Shown: in pieces, positions 12,901 to 26,058 of the stretch
How the letters are laid out: every line of letters begins with the position of its first letter
How positions within the stretch are numbered: the stretch's first letter is position 1
The notes under the pieces: generated by a model
What the model was told of the DNA's origin: nothing
Databases searched by the model: none
What the model saw: only the letters and a program-made list of their open reading frames with translations
Program-made: the position numbers and the translations under genes
Assembly (NCBI GenBank): GCA_002104895.1
Contig: MCFG01000007.1
Span: forward strand, 108,501-172,500
Direction: 5' to 3'
DNA from: Anaeromyces robustus
Lineage: Eukaryota > Neocallimastigomycota > Neocallimastigomycetes > Neocallimastigales > Neocallimastigaceae
DNA: 64,000 bases

Positions 12901-15900
12901 AATATCATTTTTAAATGACGGGAGTTCAAGTTTCAATTTTTCAGAAATTATAAGATTATGTAGAAAAATTTTATTGGAATATTGCAAATATTTGACATCA
13001 ACAGAAAAGTAATTCTAAATTTATACTAATTTCATTTTTTTTTATTTTTTCTTCTTGCTATTATTATTATTATATATTATTATATTATTATTATTATTAT
13101 TATATTTATATTATTTATAAAACTTTTTATTATTGTTATTATTTTATATTTATTTAAATTAAAATTATTTATATTAAAATTATTATAATTATTATTATTT
13201 TTTTTTTATTTAAAAAAAACAGGTCATCATCGATACCAGTAATTGATATTTTTGAGTATGTTGAAGATGAAAATGAAGATATTTCATCCAATGTTTTAGA
13301 GGATACATCCAAAGATAATACAATAGTAGATTCTGAAAAAACTAAGAAATATGATAATATTTTTGTAATGAAGAATATAATTAAAAAGCAATTTAATTCA
13401 CCACTTGATTTAATACCCATATCCATTTTATTATCATCTAATGAACCTATATATCAAATGTATGATATCCTATTCCAACGTATTGTATTTTTATTAGATT
13501 CCATTCATGTTAGTGTTCGTTCAAAAGTTTTAAGAAGTATTCAAATTATTGTTAATGTAGATTGTGAAGTATTAATGCAACCTCAAATTGCTTCAACAGT
13601 TGTTCATTGTATTCAAGATTCAAGTGCTGTTGTAAGAGATGCAGCTATTGAATTAATTGGAAAATATTTAATTAATTCTGATTCGTCATTGAATTTTTCT
13701 GAAATTACTAAACAATATTATAAAGTTGTTACAGATCGTATTCTTGATATTGGTATTAATGTTAGAAAAAGAGTTATTAAACTTTTAAAAGATATTTATA
13801 TTAATACAAAATATGAAGATTATATTAATAATAAGGATATATTAAAAGATATATGTAAAAAAATATTGAAAAGAACAACAGATGAAGAAAAAAGTGTTAA
13901 AGAATTAGCATTAAAATCTATTGAAGAAATTTGGTTTGGACCATTTATATCACCAGAATTAACAGCTATAGAGAATTTAAGAAATAATTTATCCTCTTTA
14001 TCCACTGTTTCATCTTCTAATTCAAGTTCCACTATGGTTCATCTTAATTCTATGATGGATAGTGTTAATGGATTTACAAGAGAAACTTTAGATGATAAAG
14101 AAGAAAAAATTAAGGATATGATTCCTTCTTATACCTCTTTAACGACTCAAACCAAAAATGAAATTAAATATAGAGTAGATATGTTATCTGTTTTAGCTGA
14201 TTTAGATATTACAGGAAATGCTATATGTAAATGTATTTCAAGTAAATATAATATAAATGTTGGTATAACTGATGATGAAAAGCAAACAGGTAATGGTAAT
14301 AGTAAAAATAAATCCAGTACAGATAGTTCTAATGCTAATGCTAAAGCAGCTTCCACAAATGAAAATAAAATTAAATTCCCTATACCCGCTCTTTTAGTTT
14401 ATGGTATTAGTAATTTGATTGTAGAATGTTTAGTAGATCAATTAATTGAATTAGAAGGAGATGATTCTTCAGAAGCCAATAATAAAAAGAATCCAAATGC
14501 TATAAAAGCTAATAATGAGAAAATCAATAATTGCTTAAATCTTTTATATCAATTTAGTCGAGCTAAACCAGAATTATTAGCAAATCATATTGTTACTTTA
14601 CAACCCTATTTCCATCCAAGTTCCAATCAAAGTGCTATGGATAAAAATATTTTAAGATCTATTATTATGATTTATAAAAATTCCTTACGTTATGCTCGTA
14701 ATTATGATCCAAATGTATTAAAACAAGTAGAACAAGATTTAGAACTGATGATTCATCGACAAGGTACAGCTATTGTTCAAGCTGCTATACCATGTTTATG
14801 TACTATAATAGAAAATGTTACATTTAATTATAATCGTACATTAAATCTTTTAAAATGTTGTATTGATTTTTTAAAAGAAAAATATGATGGTATGGTAAAA
14901 ACTAAAAATTATAAAATTAATCAAGTTGCTGGTTATATTCGATGTTTTATTGTATCTGGGTTAGTTATTCGTGAATCTAATTTTGATAAAATACCTGAAA
15001 AGAAACGGAAAAATATATTACCACAATATAAATATTTAATTGAAAAGGATTATATTAAAACTATCTATCAAATTTTATTGAATTATTTAAATGAATCTTT
15101 TTCACCAATTATAAGACGATGTGCTCTTGAAAATATGGGTCATATATTTATTGTACATCCACGTTTAATGCTTATTCAATCATCTATTAAACTTATGAAT
15201 GATGTATTTAAAGGTAATGATACGGCTTTAAAAATTAATTTATTAAATATTTATTTTGATTATTTAAGAGTAGATCATAAAGATATTAATGATGCTGGAG
15301 GTAAAGAAGAACAAGACGATGATGATGAAGAGGATGAAGAAGAGGAAGATGATGATGAAGAAGATGATGATGAAGATGATGAAGAGGAAGAAGATGATGA
15401 TGAAAATGAAGAAGAAAATAATAATAATGATGATGATATTATCATGATAGATGAAAAGAAAAAGAAAAAGAAAAAAGATAAAAAATTAAAATCTAAAAAA
15501 CAAAAGAAAAAGCAAAAACAAAAGCAAAAACAAAAACAAAAACGAAAGGATATTGATGTAAAATTATTAGTTGGTATTACAGATGAAATTGTAGATATGG
15601 GTATTAGTAGTGCATTAATGCAACAATTTTTAACAGAAATTTTAGAATGTACATTTACTAATGATATCAGTTTAAAAACAGCTTCTTTTGATGTTTTATA
15701 TGTTATTCTTGAACAAGGTTTAGTTCATCCATTAAAATGTATTCCATATGTAGTAGCATTTGAAACCTGTAATGAAAAAAATTTAAGAGATCGAGCTATT
15801 AAATTACATACTAGTTTAACCGAAAAACATGCTTCCTTTATTCATAGTAAAAATAGTATATGTGTTTATAAAACGTATGAATATCAATTAATGTTATTAA

Positions 15901-16574
15901 ATCATGATGAAAGAAAAATTAGAGGTTATCGAGTTGTTAATAAAGAATTTATAGAAGCCTTACTTACTCCAATGTTTAATATTATTCGGGATAAAAGAAA
16001 TAAACGTAATGAATTTTTAACCAATTTAGTCAAATCATGTGATCATCGTGAAAAATCCTTTGATCGTTATTTCAGTCGATATATAATAGAAAATTTAGCA
16101 ACATTAGAATATAAAACACAAGAAGAAATTTTATTAGTTATCTATCGTATACAACCTATATTAGCAGAACAAGGTCAAACTCTATCGGAATATCTTGATA
16201 AAATGGAAGATAAATATAATGTATATAGTATATTACCAGATAAAGAATTAAAACAATTAGATCAATATACAAAAATTGCTTTTATTTCTGGTTTATTACA
16301 ATTACTTAGAAACCATTTAAAATGGTTATATGGTTTATCCGAATTACGTTGTATTAATTTCAAACCTAATAAAATAACAAAAGCTTCTGAAAAACAAGTT
16401 AATCGTTTATACCAATTAACCATGTTTTCTTATTCTTCTATACCACCATTTGAATATGATTCTAAAAATCAACATCAAATGTTATCTATTATACGTAAAA
16501 TCATTTCACTTTATAAACATGATTTACCTTCTATGAATGAATATAAAGATAGCAGTAATGATGTTGTTATATAA
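8249..16574 (+). CDS. Cohesin loader SCC2 / NIPBL / Mis4 (adherin)
   Basis: Ten exons: 8249-8384, 8829-9018, 9232-9593, 9783-9914, 10179-10696, 11004-11723, 11929-12192, 12397-12666, 12848-13008, 13223-16574. Total 6105 nt (2034 aa), all phases consistent. The family call rests on the C-terminal HEAT-repeat region. There, RSKVLRSIQIIVNVD followed by SSAVVRDAAIELIGKYLI matches the NIPBL pattern 'RTKAL...D.S.SVREAAVELVG'. Towards the end, FFIEALL-like and KSCDHREKSFDRY segments fit the sister-chromatid-cohesion C-terminal domain. In the family, Scc2 with Scc4 loads the cohesin ring onto chromosomes and stimulates its ATPase, in the nucleus. The N-terminal third is divergent and Lys/Ser-rich, as is common in this region. 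An insert at 15300-15545 encodes a long Asp/Glu run followed at once by a Lys/Gln run. Length is typical for fungal Scc2. Confidence 0.88.
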
Positions 16575-17955
16575 TATAATATATAATATAAAATAATATA
16601 AAATAATATATAATATAATATAATATATAATATATATAATATATATTATATTTATTTTTTTTATTATATTATTAAATAATTAAATAATTATAATTATAAT
16701 TAAGAACTGTAAATTTTAAATAATACAAAATACTTTTATTTTTTATTTTTCCTTTTCTAATATATATAATATATAATATATAATATATAATATATTTTGT
16801 ATAGAATTATTAAATATTAATAATTAATTAATACATTGTTGAAATAATTACATTAAAATACATTAAATTAAATTAAATAATTAATAGTAATAATAATAAT
16901 AGAATTTATTTTTACTTTTAATTTTTTTTTTTTACCTATATTTTTTACTTTTGTTTTTGTTTTTTACCTTTCATATTATATTTCATTTTAATTATCGTTT
17001 TTATTTTTTAATTTTTTTATTTTTTATTTTTTACTTTTTACTTTTATTTTATATATATAAAAAGAAAATTACCAATTGTCATTTTTTTACATATCAATTC
17101 ATTACTTATATTTTTTTTTTTTATTATCATAATTTATTATTAAAAATATATCACAAAATAAATAATAAATAATAAATAATAAATATATAAATAATCAAAT
17201 AAATAAATAATTAATTAATTAGTAAATAAATTAATATTAAAGTAAATGAATAAATAATTAATTAATGAATAAATTAATAATAAAGTAAATGAATAAATAA
17301 TTAATAAATATATAAATAAATCAATAATAAAGTAAATGAATGAATAATTAATAATAAATATATAAATTAATAATATCCTTATAAATTATTATTTTATATT
17401 TATTAATTTTATTAAATGCTTAGCTTTTATTAATATATAAAAATTTGATTATTATAAAATAAAAACTTAATTTTTTTATATTGTAAAATAATAATTTTAA
17501 AATTTTAAAGTTTTTTTTTATTTTATTGACTGATGTAAATGTAATAGGAAAAAAAGATTAAACATTTTTTGCGAAAAAAAAATAATTTTCGTCTTTTAAA
17601 CTTTCAAGAAATCTTAACTTTTAAGGAATTTAATAAAACATTAAACTATTTTTTATATTTATCTTTATTAAAATTTAAAAAAATCAAATAAATAATAATA
17701 ATAATAATAATAAAGAATAATAATAATAATAATAAAGAGTATTAATAATAATAAAGAATAATATTTTTTTATTTCAGCTTTACTTTTTCTTGAAATATAT
17801 TTATTATAAATTATAAACTCGGTATTATAACAAAATTTACCAAGGTTTTTATTGAAGAAACAGAAAAAGAAAATATAATTTAAAATTTTTTTTAATATAA
17901 ATTATTCAATTTATATTTATTAGTAAAAAATATAAATATAAATATAAAAATCAAT
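16575..17955. other. A+T-rich spacer between SCC2 and the parvin gene
   Basis: TA-repeat blocks (16575-16640), poly-T, and AATAAATAATTAATT-type repeats at 17160-17370. AAT microsatellites lie near 17695-17760. No convincing gene. The downstream part includes the parvin promoter. Confidence 0.5.
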
Positions 17956-20689
17956 ATGGATTCGAGCTCTAAAGGTTTGCATTAGTTTTAAATATATATA
18001 TTATATTTAAGTATTATTAATATTTATTATAAATATTACTATTATTTATGATTCTTACTTATTTTTATTATTATTTATAATCATAATATTAATAAATATT
18101 TATTTCCTTGTATTATTATATAAAAATATTTATTCATATTATCATATTATATAAATATAATTATTTCATTCCTTGTGCATTTATTTAGAATATCAATTAC
18201 ATGCTTCATCCAAAGTATGAAAATGCTAAAAAGAAAAAAAGAATATATACAAATTCAATTTTATATATTTATATTATGTATATAATAAACTGACCAATAT
18301 ATATATATATATTTCTATCTTTAATTTGATTATAAAATTCAATTATTAAGAATGATTTCAATGTTAAAACTTTGATAAGGGTATATATCATATGAAAAAG
18401 TTTTTTTTTTAGTTCCAATATATATTTATATTACAAAAAAGAAAAGATAACGAAAAAAAGTCACCTAATATTTTTTTTTAATATTACATTTTTTTATTGT
18501 TTATAATAATATTATTAAATGAAAAATAAAATAATGACTATATAAATTCAATAATTAATACCTCTCTTTTTTTATAGTCATTAACAGCATGGATTAATCA
18601 AACTCTTCAAAAACAACATTTAGTTGTTCGTGATTTATTTTATGATCTAGCAGATGGTCAAATTTTAGCAGCATTTTTAGGTATATTATAATTTATATAT
18701 ATAAAAAAACATTTTTTTTTTTTCATATATATATTTATTTTAATTAAATAAATACAACTTATATATATATATATGTATATTAATCTTTTTTTTTTATTAT
18801 TATTTTGTTATATTTTTTTAATATATAGAAACGGTATCATTTGAAACAATGGATGATGTTTTACCAGGTTCAACCGAAAAAAATAAAATTTCAAATATTA
18901 ATAAATGTATTCAATTTGCAGTTGATAAATATGGAATGGAACGTAATCCACAACGTTGGACAGCTGAAGGTTTTTTTTTTTTATTAATTTATTTATATAT
19001 TTGACTTTTTTTATTATTAATGATTATAATAATTATATATTAATACTTTAAAAAAAAATTTACATTATTATGATGATATTTTGATGATATTTTTAGGAAT
19101 CGTTCAAAAAGATATTGCTTCAACATTATCATTTTTAGTTGATTTATCACATTGTAATTATCAATACATAATATTTATATGTAAATTGTTATAATATATA
19201 TATATAATTTTTACAATGTATTAAATATTTATGGAATATATATAAGATGTTGCATGTCCTTTAGCTATTCCATCAAATGTTACTATTGCTGTTATTCATC
19301 AAGATGTAAAAATAAAATATATATAATATAATAATTTTAATACATATTTTGATATATATTTCAATATTTCATAATATAATAATAAATAAAATTAATTAAT
19401 TAATAGAAAATTGATTCTGGTGTTAAAAATAAAACAACTTTACATCATATAACAGGAGATGAATCTCAATATAATGATAAAGCTGGGTAATTAATATATA
19501 TATTTATAATAGTAAACAATATATAATTTATATAATATTTTTATATATAAACTTTTATTATATTAATAATTTCTTTATTTTAATTATAAATTTTTATTTT
19601 AATATTATATAATTATTTTATACGATATAGCGCTGTAAATTTGGATTACAGTAAATATTGATTTTTTATATATATCATTAATTATGTTTTTATTAAAAAA
19701 GAAAAGAGAAAAAAGATGAAAAAAATATATTTATAAAATATATATTATTTTATAATATAATAATGTTTCATTAATTAAAATAAATAAATATTATGTAGTT
19801 GATAGTGGTAAAGATAATTCTAATGAAGATAGTGATGTATTTGATAATATGGAAGAAAACCAGGATAAAATTGCTGAAATTAAAGAAGTATATTTTCGTT
19901 AATAAAAATATAATATAAATAAATAAATAATAATATATTATTAAATTTATTTAACTAACTATTTATGTATTTTAATTATTTTCTTTTTTTTTTTTTTTCA
20001 AAAAAAGTTATTAATTGATTTTTGTAATAAACATCTACAAGAAATGAATATTGCAATTAATGATCTAGAAGATTTCAGTAATGGTGTCTATATTATATGG
20101 CTTATTGGACTTATCAAAAATATATTTATACCCTCATATCAATATAAAGAAGAACCTTCCTCTTATACTGATAAAGTAATATATATATATAAAATAATTA
20201 ATAATAATAAAACACCATAAAAATAAATGATTTTTTTTATTTTTATTAATTCAATAATTTATTTATTTTATTTATTATAACATTTATAACTAATTATATT
20301 ATAAAAAGGTGGATAATGTCAATTTTATAATCTTTTTATTAAATAACTTAGGAATTAATTGTTCAAAAATTAAACCAAATGGTATGGACATTTATATACT
20401 TCAAAATAAAACTTAAAAACAATATATTTATATATATTAATAATAATTATCTATTAACAAATTCTATTATCAATTATTAATTAATTAATATTCAATAAAA
20501 TAATAAAAAAAATAAAAATAAAATAGATTTTGTTAAAGGAGATAAGAAAACAATTTTAAGATGTTTGTAAGTACAATTAATATATATTAAAGTAGACATA
20601 TAAATAATAAATTGAATAAATATAATATATAAATACTAATAATTTTCCATAATACATTTTAATTTAAATAAAATATATAATAATTTGAA

Positions 20690-20733
<44 letters not shown>

Positions 20734-20804
20734 TGATGATGATGATAAATAGGTATATCTTATTCTCTTTGGTAGAGTTAGATGAGAATGCACCAGCTAG
20801 TTAA
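17956..20804 (+). CDS. Parvin homologue (two divergent CH domains)
   Basis: Thirteen exons: 17956-17974, 18189-18214, 18578-18680, 18829-18969, 19097-19153, 19247-19305, 19407-19486, 19631-19650, 19799-19887, 20008-20175, 20309-20381, 20527-20566, 20753-20804. Total 927 nt, 308 aa; parvins are usually about 365 aa. CH1 (about 15-130) shows LTAWINQTL, a DLFYDLADGQILAAFLE stretch and a late PSNVTIAVIHQD, matching parvin 'DWIND.L', 'DLYDGQVL.KLLE' and 'P..VTVQVV'. CH2 (about 197-305) has FCNKHLQEMNIAINDLEDF, NGVYIIWLIGLIKNIFIP and DKVDNVNFIIFLL, then LRCLYILFSLVELDE. These align with parvin 'FVNKHL..LNLEV.ELE.QFADGVYLVLLMGLLE.YFVP' and 'STLRVLYNLF'. In animals parvin links ILK and PINCH to actin and paxillin. 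Here the partners are unknown. It is followed in the same direction by another CH-domain gene. Exon 8 is only 20 nt. Confidence 0.85.
20695..20745. repeat. AAT then ATG microsatellite in the last parvin intron
   Basis: A pure AAT run changes to ATG/GAT repeats just before the AG of the terminal parvin exon. Length changes here could affect acceptor spacing. Confidence 0.7.
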
Positions 20805-22318
20805 TCATACATTTAGTTTATATATCTTAAAAATTAATTATTAATATCTTAAAAATAATTATTAATATATATAAGAAATTTTATTCTTATTAAATATTTA
20901 TTCCTAAAAAAAAAAAAAAATAGACATTTTATAAATGAAATGAATTTACATTTTTGTTTGTATTACATTTCCATTTCTTTTTTTTTTTTTTTTGTAAATA
21001 AATGAGCATAAAATATATTATTTTTTTATATTTATTATTAATAATTCTATGATAATCATAAATATGATAAAAAAATTTTATATGATTTTAATGCACATAA
21101 ATTTATAACAAAAATTATAAAATTCTTTTTTATTATTTATTTTATATCAAATATGATATTATAAGTGTTATTTTATTATATATTATTATGTATATTATTA
21201 TATATATATTATTATCATTATTAATTATTATTAATAGTATTTTTATATTCATTAAAATCAGCTTATTTATTTATCAACTTGAATATATATATATATATCA
21301 TATTCTTTATTTATATATATATAATACCATTATATATGTATTATAATTTAACTATTCATTGCTTATTGTAATTTTTAATTTTATTTCATTTGATATTTTT
21401 AATTTTTTTTGTATCATGTTTTTAAATAAATATTACTATTATTAAAAACATTTTATTTGTCATCCATTATACCAAGTTTTTTTTTTTTTTAACTTTTTTA
21501 TTTCTTTTAAATTTTATTTTATTTTATTTTATTTTATTTAATATTTAATTATTATTTAAAATTAAATATATTCAACTCTATTAATATTAGAATTATTTAT
21601 AGTAATATATTAATACATTATTTTTATTATTATTTATAATTTATAATTAGTAATTAAATAATTGACGCTAAATCTCATATAATATTCTTTTTTAAATTTC
21701 TTAATTTTAATTCATCAAAATTTTATGTATTAATTTTTAGTAAAAAGAAATATCTTACTATTATCTAAAATGTAATGGCAAATTAGTTTCATAATTGATA
21801 TTTTTATTGAATAATTAAAATTAAATAATATAGTATATATTTATAATTTTTTTTCTTTCTTTTTTTTTTTTTTTTTCTTTTTTTTTTATTATATTATTAA
21901 TTTGTATTAATTATTTAATTTAAAAAAAAAAAGCTATCGATTCAATAACTTTTTTTTAAATAAAAAAGTAAATATATATAATATAATAAAAATAATAAAA
22001 TAGTTTCATAAGGAAAAAAAAATAAAATAAAATATTATATAAAATATATAATTAGTTAATTATTGAAATTATAACTATTGTAAAACTATTGCTAACAATT
22101 TGTTATTTTTATTATTATTTTTAATTATATATAATATTATTTGAATATTTATATAATATAAAATATAAAACAAAAAAAAAAAAAAAAAAAAAAAAAATTC
22201 AATCTTAAAAAATAAAATAAAATAAAAGAATTACAATATAAATTAATAAAAAAAAAATAAAAAGAATTTATAAAACAACTTTTTATTAATTAAAAATAAT
22301 TAATATATTTAATTAAAA
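20805..22318. other. A+T-rich spacer between the parvin and fimbrin-type genes
   Basis: Poly-T, ATTTTATTTT repeats (about 21510-21540) and long A tracts (about 22172-22197) just upstream of the next start codon. No gene or specific regulatory motif identified. Confidence 0.5.
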
Positions 22319-23850
22319 ATGGATATATCAGAAAAACAAAAGAGATCTAATGATGTAAACCAAGAAATCTTGGCTTATTCAGAATATATTGATAATTTAT
22401 TAGGTCATATTACTGAACTTACTCCAAAATATTTACCAGTTAGTAATTCTGATGATGGAGAAAAAGAAAATGTCAAAGTTAATGATTTATTAGATTCTCT
22501 TAGAGATGGTATTCTTTTCGGTTATATTCTTAGTCAAATTAATCCAGATAGTATTAATTTAGATAAATTAAATAGAGATATTGATCTTAGTAGTTTTGAT
22601 GATCATAAAAAAGCTGTTCCTACATCTACAGATAATGCAAAAGTTGTATTCAAAGTTACTGCTAATCACAATATTATTTTAGAAAGTGCAAAGAAATGTG
22701 GTATTGTTGTCGTTAATATTGGTTCTGAAGTAAGTTATATAGTGATAAATATAAAATATAAAATATAAAATACATTTTAATATGAAATTTTTTAAAATTT
22801 TTTTTATAATTGTTTGTACAATATATTAATAAATTTAAACATTAATGAATAAATAAATTTATTATGTATATTAGGATATTTTACAAAAAAATGTTGGTTT
22901 AGTACTTGGTTTATTATGGCAAATGGTATTTATTTATTCTATAGAAAAAATTAATATATATATATTTAGATGTAGTTATATAGTTAAAAAAAATTAATTG
23001 AATTATTAATATAATATATATATATATATCTATTTTTTTTTTTATAATTTTATGCTTCTTTTACTATTAAATTATTTGAAATGAAATAGATTAGATGTAT
23101 TCTTTTGAAGGAAATTAATATTGATAGTCACCCAGAACTTATTTTATTATTAGATCCAGATGAATCATTAGAAATGGCTGGACAACTTTCTAATGAACAA
23201 TTATTATTACGTTGGTTTAACTTCCACTTAAAACATAATGGTTCTAAACCAATTAGTAATTTTTCAAAAGATATTGCTGATTCTGAAGCCTATTTCACAC
23301 TTTTCGAACGTCTTAATATGATTAGTAATACAAATGATGAAGTTATGGATCTTATTAATAAAGGTAGAGCTTTACCTACCAGTGAAAAGGAAAAGAGAGC
23401 AGAATGTGTTCTTAAAATTTCACATATTATGGATTGTAAACGTTTCATTAACATTAACGTAAGTAACTAAGAAAAATTAAAATTAATATTAAAAAATTTT
23501 TTTTATAAAACATTATAATTAATAATTATAAAATATATATAATATTTTATTTATATAAAATTATTAAATAATATATTTTTAAACAGAGAATTGTTAATGG
23601 ACATGCTAGATTAAACCTTAGTTTTGTTGCTACTATTTTCAACAAATATTCTAATGTTAATCTTACAGATGAAGTAAATATAAATATATATTTTTATAAA
23701 TATATATTAAATATATATATAAAATAAAATAATATATAAATCTTTAAATTATTATAAATAAATATATATTATTTCTCCTCCAAAATTTCAAAAAAAAAAT
23801 ATATTAATCATGAAAAATTATATATATATATATATATATAATATAATTTA

Positions 23851-23903
<53 letters not shown>

Positions 23904-24834
23904 AAATAAAATAAAATAAAAGGAATCTATGGCTTATGTAAGAGAATTAATTCGTCGTATGAGATTAAAGGATAAAGAACAATATTTACCATTAGATCAA
24001 GAATTACAATTCCTTAGAGATTTATTACAAAAGAATGGTTATCTTGATGTAGAATTTTTCCGTTTATACAGTAATCGTATTAATCAACTTGGATGGTTAA
24101 ATGAATATGCTTTAGATGATTCATTTGATAAACCAAAAGAAGAAGCCATTCTTAAAGAAATGAGTGAAATAGAAAAGCGTGATAAAATGATTGAAGCATT
24201 ACAATCTCAATTAGAAGAAAAGACTTCTGAACTTGTAAAAGTTAATCAACGTGTAGAAGAATTTACTAAACAAACAGAAGAATTACAAAGTACCCTTAAT
24301 GAACGTGATTCTGATGTTGCAGAAAAGAAGAATACTTTAGAAGAAATGACAAAAGAAATTGCAGAACAAAAAGAAAAGATTAAGAATGAAGAAGAAAAGA
24401 ATGCTAAACAAAAAGAAGCTTTCTTAAACTTTAAAAAAGAAATTACTGATCAATTACATCTTATTGAAACTATGATGCATAAAGATATGAATAAAATTAA
24501 TAAAATTGGTAATACAGATAGTGGAGATGAAGAAGAAGATGAAAATGAAGAAGCTGGTAATTCAGAAAGTACAGGTAATCCACAAGAAGATATAGCTGAA
24601 ACCTACAAAAAGGTTGAAAGTTATGTTAAACGTCTTCTTGAAGAATTAAAGAAATCTAAAGAACAAAATTACATTTACAAATCACAAATTGCTCAAAATG
24701 ATAAGATTAATGCTATTTTGAATGAAAAAATTTATCAATATTCTGAAAATGCTTGTAAAGAATCAAATGCTGCAAATCTTAAAGGAAAAGCTAGTTCAAA
24801 ATCAAACCTTGCCAAGAAGTTTGTTCCATCTTAA
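22319..24834 (+). CDS. Fimbrin/plastin-type actin-binding protein with coiled-coil tail
   Basis: Five exons: 22319-22729, 22875-22925, 23090-23458, 23587-23673, 23923-24834; 1830 nt, 609 aa. Residues about 30-305 match the first actin-binding domain of fimbrin/plastin. CH1 carries LRDGILFGYILSQINPDSIN, CGIVVVNIGSEDILQ and LVLGLLWQMIR; plastin has 'DGIVLCKMIN', 'IGCHVVNIGAEDL' and 'LVLGLLWQ.IK'. CH2 carries LSNEQLLLRWFNFHLK, ISNFSKDIADSEAYFTLFE, RAECVL and RLNLSFVATIFNKY; plastin has 'LSPEELLLRWAN.HL', 'NFS.DIKDSKAY.HLL' and 'KLNLAF.ANLFN.Y'. After this there is no second actin-binding domain. Instead there is a helical segment and then coiled coils (about 385-460 and 510-560), with an acidic linker between, and a basic Ser-rich end. 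No EF hands precede CH1. By family it should bind F-actin; dimerising through the coiled coil to cross-link filaments is inference. Confidence 0.82.
23842..23898. repeat. ATT microsatellite in the fourth fimbrin-type intron
   Basis: About 19 tandem ATT units directly upstream of the final acceptor of the fimbrin-type gene. Confidence 0.75.
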
Positions 24835-24870
24835 TTTAGTTTTTAAATTAATAAAATGAAAATTTTATTT

Positions 24871-24906
<36 letters not shown>

Positions 24907-25918
24907 AAAAGAACAAAAAAAGGATATTAATAGTTAATAAAATAATAAAGAGTATTTTAAATATAAAAAATTATTATTTTCTATATAAAATATTATATAA
25001 TATGAATTAAATATAATAAAGATGTATTAATAAATAAATAAATAAATATATTTAAAAGTAATAGTTATTAATAAAAATTTAATTTTTTTTTTTAAAAATA
25101 ATTAATAAAAAAAAAAAATAAAAAAAAAAAATAAACCATAATAATACATTTTAATTTTTTCATATATAATTGGAAATATAAAATAAATATATATATTAAT
25201 ATATATTTTTACTTTTTTATATATATTTCATTTTAATTATATTTTATTTTTTTTTTATTTTATGATCCTTATTTTTTTCTACATACAATTTTGAAGAAAG
25301 TTTTTGTTTTTAATTGTATATACTATATATTTTCATTTGATATAATTATAAATAATAAATTAATTATTATTTATAATAATTACAAAATATTTCATCATTA
25401 TAACTCGGGAAAAATAAAGAGTTAAACTTAGTTACTTTTTATTTTGTTATATATATATTTTTATAATAGCAAAATAAATCTAAAAGATTATTCATCACTT
25501 TTTTAAATTTAGAAATAGTTGAACTTCCTCTTACTCAATTTTAACTTGAAATCATATCAGATCTGTATTTAATTGAGAGGATCAATGTATGTTTCTTTTA
25601 TTACTAAGGAAAACTTAGGCAAAATTACTATTATTATAATAATTACGTATCCAAAAGGATCAATCTATTCAATAATAATAATGATAAATTTAAACTAAAT
25701 TTGAATAATTACATTACTATTATAATAACGTAATTATTATAATAATAGTAATTTTGCCTAAGTATATTAAAAATAAAAGTAAAATAAAATAAATATAACC
25801 TGAACATCTTATTTAAGATATATATATTGGCTTTGAAAAAAATCATTAAGAATTATACATATAATATAAATTAATTTTTTTTTTTTTCATTTATTTAAAG
25901 TTTTTAATTTTTAATTAA

Positions 25919-25956
<38 letters not shown>

Positions 25957-26027
25957 TATTAATAATTTTTCAATGGTTTCACAATAATATAATTTTTTTA
26001 AGGATTACAATTACAACTATTATTCAC

Positions 26028-26058
<31 letters not shown>

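Noticed and set aside
16951-17172. Phe/Tyr-rich open frame that looks like a membrane peptide
   Set aside because: Poly-T sequence reads as Phe/Leu/Ile in any T-rich stretch; no other support.
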